In this document: positions 1 to 4,195 of the stretch, in pieces | Layout: each line of letters opens with the position of its first letter | Numbering within the stretch: position 1 is the stretch's first letter | Source of the DNA: an uncultured Corynebacterium sp. | GTDB lineage: Bacteria > Actinomycetota > Actinomycetes > Mycobacteriales > Mycobacteriaceae | DNA: 7,181 nt | Assembly: GCA_945631445.1 (NCBI GenBank) | Contig: CALZCR010000079.1 | Location: 1-7,181, forward strand | Direction of reading: 5' to 3' | Position numbers and translations under genes: made by a program | The notes under the pieces: generated by a model | The model's database searches: none | What the model saw: the letters and a program-made list of their open reading frames with translations, nothing else | What the model was told of the DNA's origin: nothing

Positions 1-978
1 ACCGACACCCTCGGCCACCCCAACGGCACCAGGGGGCGGCACTTGTCTCCCGGGGTGCCCTTGGTGCGCGACACCCCCACCGCGGGGGACGCCCTCACGG
101 CGCTGCGGGCGCAAAACGACCGGGTGGAGACGATCTACACCGTCCCCGTGGTCACCGACGACCGCAAACTCGTCGGCGTCACCAGCCTGCGCCAGCTGCT
201 CATGGCGGAGGCGGACGAGCTGGTGGCCAGCCTGATGGACCGGCCCATCTACGCCCACACCAGCGACGAGGACGAGGAAACCGCCCGCTGGTTCCTGGCC
301 CTGGACCTGCTGGCCCTGCCCGTGGTCGACGACTCCACCCGGCTGGTCGGCCTGTTTACCATCGACGACGCCGTCGACATCATCGAAGACGCCGACAACG
401 AAGACACCGCCCGCTCCGGCGGCGCTGAGCCACTGCAGCAGCCCTACCTGGCCACCCCGGTGTGGCGGCTGGTGCGCTCCCGCATCGTCTGGCTGGGCGT
501 GCTGGCGGTCTCCGCGCTGCTGACCGTCAGCGTGCTCGACGCCTTCGAGGACGCCCTCGCCGCGGCGGTGGTGCTCAGCCTGTTCATCCCCCTGATCACC
601 GGCACCGGCGGCAACACCGGCAACCAGGCGGCCACCACCGTCACCCGCTCCCTGGCCTTGGGCGAGGTGCGCAAACGGGACGTGCTGCCCGTGATGTGGC
701 GTGAAACCCGCGTGGGCCTGTTGCTCGGGGCGATGCTGGGCGTGTTCTTCGGCGTCCTGCTGGGGATCTTCTACGGCGCCCCCATCGGGCTGGTGCTGGG
801 AGTGACGCTGTTTGCGGTGTGCACCCTGGCCGCGACCGTCGGCGGCATCATGCCGCTGGTGGCCAAGGCCGTGGGCGCGGACCCGGCGGTCTTCTCCAAT
901 CCATTCATCACCACCTTCGTGGACGCGGCGGGGCTGATCATCTACTTCCTCATCGCCAAGGCGGTCCTGGGCGTGTGA
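1..978 (+). CDS. mgtE: MgtE-family magnesium transporter, C-terminal part (5' end outside window)
   Basis: The reading frame is open from base 1 to a TGA at 976-978, giving 325 residues, so the gene begins left of the window; the TTG at 43 is only an internal codon. MgtE is a homodimeric inner-membrane Mg2+ channel/transporter gated by cytosolic Mg2+ bound to its N and CBS domains. Seen here: a tandem CBS region (about residues 20-140, with the repeated patterns VPVVTDDRKLVGV and LPVVDDSTRLVGLF), an acidic linker (about 122-137), then about five membrane segments (about 155-325). The family signature GTGGNTGNQ is at residues 201-209, and a conserved Asp (D308, codon 922-924) in the last helix, in FVDAAGLIIYF, matches the pore-lining Asp of Thermus MgtE. 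The N-terminal superhelical domain is outside the window. There is no frameshift or missing motif. The family assignment is firm; Mg2+ rather than another divalent ion is inferred from the family. Confidence 0.93.
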   Translation, partial: TDTLGHPNGTRGRHLSPGVPLVRDTPTAGDALTALRAQNDRVETIYTVPVVTDDRKLVGVTSLRQLLMAEADELVASLMDRPIYAHTSDEDEETARWFLALDLLALPVVDDSTRLVGLFTIDDAVDIIEDADNEDTARSGGAEPLQQPYLATPVWRLVRSRIVWLGVLAVSALLTVSVLDAFEDALAAAVVLSLFIPLITGTGGNTGNQAATTVTRSLALGEVRKRDVLPVMWRETRVGLLLGAMLGVFFGVLLGIFYGAPIGLVLGVTLFAVCTLAATVGGIMPLVAKAVGADPAVFSNPFITTFVDAAGLIIYFLIAKAVLGV

Positions 979-1004
979 CGATCGTGTGAAAAGGCGCTCT
1001 GCCA

Positions 1005-1024
1005 CGGGTTTTGGGGAAAACCCG
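1005..1024. repeat. Perfect 8-bp inverted repeat downstream of mgtE
   Basis: CGGGTTTT (1005-1012) and AAAACCCG (1017-1024) form a perfect 8-bp stem around a GGGG loop, 26 bases after the mgtE stop codon. It could end mgtE transcription, but neither strand has a T-run after the stem, so it is not a textbook intrinsic terminator. It also overlaps the best -35 candidate for the tRNA-Arg promoter (1011-1016), so it could equally be a chance structure or a protein-binding dyad. Confidence 0.5.
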
Positions 1025-1045
1025 GCCGCGGTGTAACGTTATATC
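1011..1045 (+). promoter_or_regulatory. Possible promoter of tRNA-Arg
   Basis: TTGGGG (1011-1016) lies 17 bases before TAACGT (1034-1039), a TTGnnn/TAnnnT housekeeping-type promoter. An alternative -10, TATATC at 1040-1045, has no well-spaced -35. Either would start transcription about 1046-1052, leaving a 5' leader of roughly 23-30 bases before the tRNA at 1075. AT-rich bases 1034-1045 stand out in otherwise GC-rich sequence. This is inferred from pattern only. Confidence 0.45.
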
Positions 1046-1050
1046 TCGTT

Positions 1051-1065
1051 GCACACACAGTGTGC
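1051..1065. repeat. Short inverted repeat in the tRNA-Arg leader
   Basis: GCACAC (1051-1056) and GTGTGC (1060-1065) are perfect 6-bp arms around ACA, ending 9 bases before the tRNA-Arg gene. In the precursor RNA they would form a small hairpin upstream of the RNase P site. On DNA they could be a binding dyad just downstream of the -10 region. No function can be assigned. Confidence 0.4.
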
Positions 1066-1074
1066 GGCAGGTCA

Positions 1075-1150
1075 GCGCCCGTAGCTCAACGGATAGAGCA
1101 TCTGACTACGGATCAGAAGGCTGGGGGTTCGAATCCCTCCGGGCGCACCA
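1075..1150 (+). tRNA. tRNA-Arg (anticodon ACG, 3' CCA encoded)
   Basis: A full cloverleaf folds. The acceptor stem pairs GCGCCCG (1075-1081) with CGGGCGC (1140-1146). The D stem is GCTC/GAGC (1084-1087/1096-1099). The anticodon stem is TCTGA/TCAGA (1101-1105/1113-1117) with loop CTACGGA and anticodon ACG at 1108-1110. The T arm is GGGGG, TTCGAAT, CCCTC (1123-1139), with one G-U pair. The discriminator is A1147, followed by encoded CCA (1148-1150). This tRNA decodes the CGU/CGC/CGA box after A34 is deaminated to inosine. The loop contains UACG, the core recognised by TadA, whose gene lies at 2821-3303. It is followed directly by a strong terminator. Confidence 0.97.
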
Positions 1151-1154
1151 CCTG

Positions 1155-1194
1155 AAAATCTCGCGGCACCGTGTTTACGGGCCGCGAGATTTTT
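1155..1194 (+). terminator. Intrinsic terminator after tRNA-Arg, probably bidirectional
   Basis: AAAATCTCGCGGC (1155-1167) pairs perfectly over 13 bp with GCCGCGAGATTTT (1181-1193), and a T-run (1190-1194) follows on the + strand. The loop contains a further CCG/CGG pairing (1169-1171/1178-1180). The stem starts 4 bases after the tRNA CCA. Because the 5' arm begins with AAAA, the - strand also reads stem plus TTTT, so it can back up termination of the convergent tyrA transcript. Confidence 0.88.
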
Positions 1195-1217
1195 GCTTTG
1201 TGCGGGGCTGGGCCACT

Positions 1218-1251
1218 CGCCGGCCGTTCTGCAGCCGCAGAACAGCCGGCG
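1218..1251 (-). terminator. tyrA 3' hairpin
   Basis: Arms 1218-1232 and 1237-1251 form a 15-position stem around a 4-base loop, 8 bases past the tyrA stop codon. The only imperfect position is C1225 opposite A1244. In + strand RNA this is a C-A mismatch; in - strand RNA it becomes a G-U wobble, so the hairpin is continuous only in the tyrA transcript. No T-run follows it; the terminator at 1155-1194, about 24 bases further on, may complete termination. Confidence 0.65.
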
Positions 1252-1259
1252 GCGATCCG

Positions 1260-2288
1260 TCAGTAGATCTCGATGCGCCCGCCCAGATCCTCGGTCTGCG
1301 ACAACTGGCGCACCCACCCGGGACCGCCCGGATGCAGGCGCAGCACGGGACGGGAGGAAATCTTGATGGGGGAGACGGACTCCTCCCGCGCCCCGGAACG
1401 GGCCTCCAGGCGGGTGCGCGCCCGGTGGCCGCTCTCGACGAGCTCGGCCACGGACGGGGTCTCCTGGGCCAGCGACGCGCGGGCCTGCTGCAGCAGCTCA
1501 ATGGCCTCATCCAGCGCACTGACGAGCGCCTCGGAGTTGGACTCGCACATCGCGCGCTGCAACTCCGGCTCGGTGCCGGCGACCCGGGTGGCGTCCTTGA
1601 AGGAACCGGCGGCCAGGGACTGCGCCAAAGTACCGCCGTTGTCGCCGACCACGGACAAGGTGTTCGCCAGCACGTGCGGCAGATGCGACACCCGTGCGAC
1701 GGCGGCGTCGTGGTTGGCCACCCGCGTCGGGATGGCCTCGGCCTTGGTGTTGATGATCATGCGCACCACGTCCGAGAACAGGTCGGTCCAGCTTTGCGGG
1801 ACCCGCTGGCCGGCTTCCTCGAGCTCGGCGGCGTAATCGTAGGTGACCACCCAGGCGGCGCGGTGGAACAAGCCGCCGTGGGAGGCCTTCCAGCCGGAGA
1901 ACTCCGTTCCGGCCATGGGATGCCCGCCGACGTAGCGGGACTCCAGGCCACGGGCCTTGATGGCCTCGTACACCGGGGTCTTGACGCTGACGACGTCGGT
2001 GATGCCGCACGACGGGGCATGTTCGGCGACGGCGTCGAGGATGGCCTCGACCGCGCCCATGGGCACGGCGATGACCACCAACGCGGCGTCTTCTTCGGCA
2101 CGGGACAGGGCCTTGTCCAGATTATCGGTGGCCTCGAACCCCTCTTTGACGGCGGCGCGCATGCCCGACGTCGACTGGGTGTAACCGTAGGCCGGGTGCC
2201 CGGCCGCGACGAGATCGCGCAACAGCGACCCCCCGATCAGACCGAGGCCGATAATACAGATGGGGCGGGTTACGTCTCTGTAAGTCAC
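1260..2288 (-). CDS. tyrA: Prephenate/arogenate dehydrogenase (TyrA)
   Basis: This 342-residue cytosolic protein catalyses NAD(P)+-dependent oxidative decarboxylation of prephenate to 4-hydroxyphenylpyruvate, or of arogenate to tyrosine. Visible motifs: Rossmann dinucleotide loop GLGLIGGS (14-21), VVIAVPMGAV (71-80), GGHPMAGTE with the conserved catalytic His H123, the SHLPHVLA histidines H202 and H205, and FKDATRVA with R235, which matches the substrate-carboxylate Arg region of the family. There is no fused chorismate mutase and no recognisable ACT domain; the Arg-rich tail after about residue 285 is of unclear role. Coryneform bacteria are reported to make tyrosine mainly through arogenate, so arogenate may be the real substrate; the sequence alone does not settle this. 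The start is GTG at 2288-2286: it lies just before the Rossmann fold, has no Shine-Dalgarno, and fits a leaderless mRNA. The gene is convergent with tRNA-Arg and divergent from the tadA unit. Confidence 0.93.
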   Translation of the reverse strand: MTYRDVTRPICIIGLGLIGGSLLRDLVAAGHPAYGYTQSTSGMRAAVKEGFEATDNLDKALSRAEEDAALVVIAVPMGAVEAILDAVAEHAPSCGITDVVSVKTPVYEAIKARGLESRYVGGHPMAGTEFSGWKASHGGLFHRAAWVVTYDYAAELEEAGQRVPQSWTDLFSDVVRMIINTKAEAIPTRVANHDAAVARVSHLPHVLANTLSVVGDNGGTLAQSLAAGSFKDATRVAGTEPELQRAMCESNSEALVSALDEAIELLQQARASLAQETPSVAELVESGHRARTRLEARSGAREESVSPIKISSRPVLRLHPGGPGWVRQLSQTEDLGGRIEIY

Positions 2289-2326
2289 AGTGTCAAGTAT
2301 GCCCCATTCCGACTAAGGTTACCCCC
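2289..2326. promoter_or_regulatory. 38-bp divergent promoter region between tyrA and the tadA unit
   Basis: For the + strand, TAAGGT (2314-2319) is a -10 candidate with GTGTCA (2290-2295, four of six consensus bases, spacing 18) upstream. It would start transcription at or next to A2327, the first base of the ATG, giving a leaderless mRNA. AAGG (2315-2318) could instead be a weak Shine-Dalgarno. For the - strand, CATACT (2301-2296) is a -10 ending 7 bases before the tyrA GTG, again predicting a start at or next to the first codon. The two promoters would overlap, with each -35 side inside the other's territory. Pattern-based inference. Confidence 0.55.
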
Positions 2327-2824
2327 ATGGAAAATGAAGGAACCGGCGTAAGCTTCGCCGTCACGGTCGCTCGCGGGGAAAACGCGTGGCAGGTGCGCTC
2401 GTTCCGGGACGAGTTCACGGACCCGCAGGTGGCCGTCGACGCCGTCCGCAACCTGCGCAGCGAGGGCGCGGCGTTCGCCATGTTGTGCGTGGACGACGAC
2501 TATTTCGTCATCGTGCGCCCGCACCCCGCCCGGGACATGTTTTTGCTCTCGGACGCGACGATGGCCGTCGACGACGACTTCGCGGCCGACGTCCTCGACC
2601 TGGTCGAGGCGGAGATCCCCGACCTGGATCCGGAAGAGCTCGACGAGATCGACGGGTGGCCGGACGGCGACTTCGAGGTGCTCGAGGACTTGGGCCTGAG
2701 CGAAGAGGTGCTGGGGGTGCTCGCCGACGACCAGGAGGCCTGGCCGTCTGAGCAGCTCATGCGCATCGCCGAGGAGCTCGGTTTCGGCGAGGAGCTGGCC
2801 GAGGCCACCGGCCTGGACCGGTGA
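2327..2824 (+). CDS. tRNA adenosine deaminase-associated protein (actinobacterial, function unknown)
   Basis: This is a 165-residue acidic soluble protein with no signal peptide or membrane segment. It resembles the family annotated as putative tRNA adenosine deaminase-associated protein (TIGR03941), defined in actinobacteria by its place directly upstream of tadA. Seen here: an N-terminal part with alternating strand-like hydrophobics (FAVTVARGENAWQVRSF, 10-26), a central DDDYFVIVRP (56-65) and LLSDATMAVDDDFAADVLD (73-91), then a strongly acidic region (about 96-135) and a C-terminal helix-like stretch (about 139-162). No catalytic motif is visible. ATG 2327 is the only sensible start and sits 8-11 bases after the likely -10. 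The stop TGA (2822-2824) overlaps the tadA GTG, so the two are probably translationally coupled. A role as a TadA partner or regulator is inferred from position only. Confidence 0.82.
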   Translation: MENEGTGVSFAVTVARGENAWQVRSFRDEFTDPQVAVDAVRNLRSEGAAFAMLCVDDDYFVIVRPHPARDMFLLSDATMAVDDDFAADVLDLVEAEIPDLDPEELDEIDGWPDGDFEVLEDLGLSEEVLGVLADDQEAWPSEQLMRIAEELGFGEELAEATGLDR

Positions 2825-3303
2825 CGCTGCCGCGGCCGACCGGACTGTTGCGGGCGGAAGCCCGCATGCGTCGGGCGCTGGAGATCGCGCGCACGCGCAC
2901 CCCGGCCGGCGACATCCCGGTCGGCGCCGTCATTTACGGCCCCGACGGTGAGGAGCTGGGGTGGGGGACCAACCGTCGCGAAGCGGACCTCGATCCCACC
3001 GCGCACGCCGAGGTCGTCGCGATCCGCCGGGCCGTCGCCGCCTACGGGGACGGCTGGCGGCTGACGGACTGTGAAATCGTGGTCACCCTGGAGCCGTGCG
3101 CCATGTGCGCCGGGGCGTTGGTGGGCGCACGGATCGCCTCGATCGTCTACGGCGCCGCCGAACCGAACACCGGCGCCTGCGGATCCTGGGTGGAGGTTCC
3201 GCGCGCGCCCGGGGCGTTATTCGTGCCGCAGGTGCGCGGTGGCGTGCTCGTCGAGGAGACCGCCAGTCTTCTCACAGACTTTTTTGGTGGGCTGCGCGGC
3301 TGA
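2821..3303 (+). CDS. tadA: tRNA-specific adenosine-34 deaminase TadA
   Basis: This 160-residue protein of the zinc-dependent cytidine/deoxycytidylate deaminase fold hydrolytically converts A34 of tRNA-Arg(ACG) to inosine. The active-site HAE is present (H62 as zinc ligand, E64 as proton shuttle), as is PCAMC with zinc ligands C93 and C96. The DIPVGAVIYG strand (31-40) and the TadA-typical segment EPNTGACGS (114-122) favour TadA over cytosine or guanine deaminases. Length is close to the usual TadA size. The start is GTG 2821, overlapping the previous stop as GTGA; no good Shine-Dalgarno precedes it, which fits coupling to the upstream gene. M16 aligns near the E. coli MRHAL region, so a shorter start is possible but lacks a ribosome site. 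The likely substrate gene is in this window at 1075-1150. Confidence 0.95.
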   Translation: MTLPRPTGLLRAEARMRRALEIARTRTPAGDIPVGAVIYGPDGEELGWGTNRREADLDPTAHAEVVAIRRAVAAYGDGWRLTDCEIVVTLEPCAMCAGALVGARIASIVYGAAEPNTGACGSWVEVPRAPGALFVPQVRGGVLVEETASLLTDFFGGLRG

Positions 3304-3308
3304 ACGTC

Positions 3309-3350
3309 GCTACGATGGTGGGTAGCAGTGTGATACGCGACACGAAAGGA
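3309..3350 (+). promoter_or_regulatory. Promoter-like element and RBS of the antitoxin-like gene
   Basis: TACGAT (3311-3316), inside GCTACGATGGT (3309-3319), is a reasonable -10 box just after the tadA stop. No clear -35 is visible. A good Shine-Dalgarno, AAAGGA (3345-3350), lies 6 bases before the ATG at 3357 and fixes that start. A near copy of the 11-mer occurs upstream of the csbD-like gene. No obvious terminator follows tadA, so read-through is also possible. Confidence 0.5.
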
Positions 3351-3356
3351 TCCGCC

Positions 3357-3614
3357 ATGAGCTTTCTGGATAAAGCCAAGAACGCGGCGCGCAACCTCGA
3401 CAAGGACAAGCTCCACGAGGCCGTCGACAAGGTGCAAGACAAGATCGGCAACGAGCAGATCAACAAGAAGATCGACGGCGTGCAGGAAAAGCTGGGCCAC
3501 TCCGGAAACCGGGACGCCCAGAGCCGCGACCAGCAGGATCCGCAGCGTGGCGGCGGGGTCGGCGGGGCGCACAGCCCGAAGGACGACCGCGCCGATGACC
3601 CGGAAAGCGGATAA
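3357..3614 (+). CDS. Small charged protein resembling the MT0933/Rv0909 antitoxin-like family
   Basis: This is an 85-residue, very hydrophilic, Lys/Asp-rich protein without a signal peptide or membrane segment. Residues 1-48 (MSFLDKAKNAARNLDKDK onward to GVQEKLG) look like an amphipathic helical repeat of DKxKD/VDKVQDKI type, similar to the short proteins called MT0933-like antitoxins (Rv0909 in M. tuberculosis). Residues 49-85 (Gly, Gln, Asp, Arg, Pro) look disordered. The frame stays open upstream through tadA, but ATG 3357 is chosen because it has AAAGGA 6 bases before it, lies outside tadA, and begins the family-like MSFLDKAK. No toxin gene (the partner of Rv0909 is Rv0910) is next to it, so an antitoxin role is doubtful; a hydrophilin-like stress protein is an alternative. 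The family call is by eye. Confidence 0.68.
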   Translation: MSFLDKAKNAARNLDKDKLHEAVDKVQDKIGNEQINKKIDGVQEKLGHSGNRDAQSRDQQDPQRGGGVGGAHSPKDDRADDPESG

Positions 3615-3653
3615 CGCTCAGGTCACGATTTGCCTCGCCGACGGCACGAGACC

Positions 3654-3703
3654 GCCACGATAGTTACCGTGGGAAGAGTAAGCCACCACTGAGAAAGAAG
3701 GGG
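3654..3703 (+). promoter_or_regulatory. Promoter-like element and RBS of the csbD-like gene
   Basis: GCCACGATAGT (3654-3664) matches 9 of 11 bases of the element in front of the previous gene; CACGAT or GATAGT could be the -10. The rest of the 3615-3709 gap holds no ORF and no clear terminator. AAGGGG (3698-3703), in a purine-rich run, lies 6 bases before ATG 3710 and is a strong ribosome binding site. Confidence 0.4.
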
Positions 3704-3709
3704 AAAGAC

Positions 3710-3925
3710 ATGTCCAACGATTTCCAGAACAAGGCCAAGGAAATGGGCGGCCGCGCCAAGGAAGCCTTCGGCGCCGTCACCGACAACGAGAAGACCAAGA
3801 ACGAGGGCAAGGCGGACCAGACCGAGTCCCAGGCCAAGCAGAAGATGGAAGAGGCCGGCGACAAGGTCAAGGAGCAGAAGGACAAGCTCCTCGGCTCCGT
3901 CCAGGACGCCAAGGACGACAAGTAG
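3710..3925 (+). CDS. CsbD family stress protein
   Basis: This is a 71-residue, highly charged, mostly helical protein with no Cys and no membrane segment. The pattern NKAKEMGGRAKEAFGAVTDN (7-26) followed by EGKADQTESQAKQKMEEAG (32-50) is characteristic of actinobacterial CsbD-like proteins, as is the small size. CsbD of Bacillus subtilis belongs to the sigma-B general stress regulon, but its biochemical role is unknown; a stress role here is inferred from the family. ATG 3710 has a strong purine-rich ribosome site 6 bases upstream. It lies 95 bases after another small charged protein gene with a similar upstream element, suggesting joint control. No clear terminator is seen between its TAG (3923-3925) and the tRNA-Ser gene. 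Confidence 0.87.
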   Translation: MSNDFQNKAKEMGGRAKEAFGAVTDNEKTKNEGKADQTESQAKQKMEEAGDKVKEQKDKLLGSVQDAKDDK

Positions 3926-3933
3926 CAGGCGAT

Positions 3934-3963
3934 TTGGTTGCCTCCGTGGCACTCCACTAAAGT
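3934..3963 (+). promoter_or_regulatory. Probable promoter of tRNA-Ser
   Basis: TTGGTT (3934-3939) lies 18 bases before TAAAGT (3958-3963). The predicted start, about 3970, is only one to three bases before the mature tRNA end at 3972. A 6-bp inverted repeat, CCGTGG (3944-3949) and CCACGG (3968-3973), brackets the -10 box. Confidence 0.58.
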
Positions 3964-3971
3964 TTCTCCAC

Positions 3972-4059
3972 GGTGGCGTGTCCGAGCGGCCGAAGGTTCT
4001 CGACTCGAAATCGAGTGTGGGTAAAACCACCGAGGGTTCAAATCCCTCCGCCACCGCCA
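3972..4059 (+). tRNA. tRNA-Ser (anticodon CGA, 3' CCA encoded)
   Basis: A class II cloverleaf folds. The acceptor stem pairs GGTGGCG (3972-3978) with CGCCACC (4049-4055). The anticodon stem is CTCGA/TCGAG (3999-4003/4011-4015) with loop CTCGAAA and anticodon CGA at 4006-4008. A long variable arm (GTGG and CCAC, about 4017-4030) is typical of serine tRNAs. The T arm is GAGGG, TTCAAAT, CCCTC. The discriminator is G4056, as usual for tRNA-Ser, followed by encoded CCA (4057-4059). It reads UCG codons. A hairpin follows 2 bases after the CCA. Confidence 0.96.
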
Positions 4060-4061
4060 TA

Positions 4062-4105
4062 CCGAATCCCCGGTCCCAGATGATGGGCCCGGGGATTCGG
4101 CATTT
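4062..4105 (+). terminator. Hairpin terminator after tRNA-Ser
   Basis: CCGAATCCCCGG (4062-4073) pairs perfectly with CCGGGGATTCGG (4089-4100), and CCC (4075-4077) with GGG (4085-4087) extends the stem past one mismatch, leaving a 7-base loop. It is followed by CATTT (4101-4105), a poor T-run, so termination may be partial. Its position right after the tRNA supports the call. Confidence 0.72.
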
Positions 4106-4133
4106 ACACGTGGGCGCGCACTATCACTAAACT
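4103..4133 (+). promoter_or_regulatory. Possible promoter of the MMPL gene
   Basis: TTTACA (4103-4108, five of six consensus -35 bases) lies 19 bases before TAAACT (4128-4133). TACACG (4105-4110) is an alternative -35 with spacing 17. Transcription would start near 4140, leaving about 56 bases of leader that includes GCCCG (4151-4155) and CGGGC (4162-4166), able to pair. AGGGAG (4178-4183) is the nearest Shine-Dalgarno-like run, 12 bases from the GTG start, a long spacing. Confidence 0.5.
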
Positions 4134-4195
4134 GCGAAGGGTAGCGCCCAGCCCGGGCCGTCGGGCATCACAATCGCAGGGAGTAAGCGAGCACA

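Noticed and set aside
2291..2296. Perfect TTGACA on the - strand just before the tyrA start
   Set aside because: As a -35 it would place the transcription start inside tyrA, past its only suitable start codon before the Rossmann motif; it overlaps the better-placed -10 CATACT.
1011..2351. Open frame of 446 codons on the + strand across tRNA-Arg and tyrA
   Set aside because: It runs through a clear tRNA, a terminator and the antisense of tyrA; its translation is Gly/His/Arg-rich without any motif, typical of a GC-rich shadow frame.
3096..3356. Upstream extension of the antitoxin-like frame into tadA
   Set aside because: The extension overlaps tadA in another frame and is Arg-rich noise; the ATG at 3357 has a good ribosome site and the family-like N-terminus.
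1075..4059. The two tRNA genes as integration sites of a mobile element
   Set aside because: No integrase, no repeat of either tRNA 3' end beyond the normal shared T-arm bases, and both are followed by terminators and housekeeping genes.
3623..4060. Antisense frame of 145 codons across csbD and tRNA-Ser
   Set aside because: It covers a well-formed tRNA and a clear CsbD gene on the other strand; the leucine/valine-rich translation is the reverse of Lys/Glu/Asp codons.
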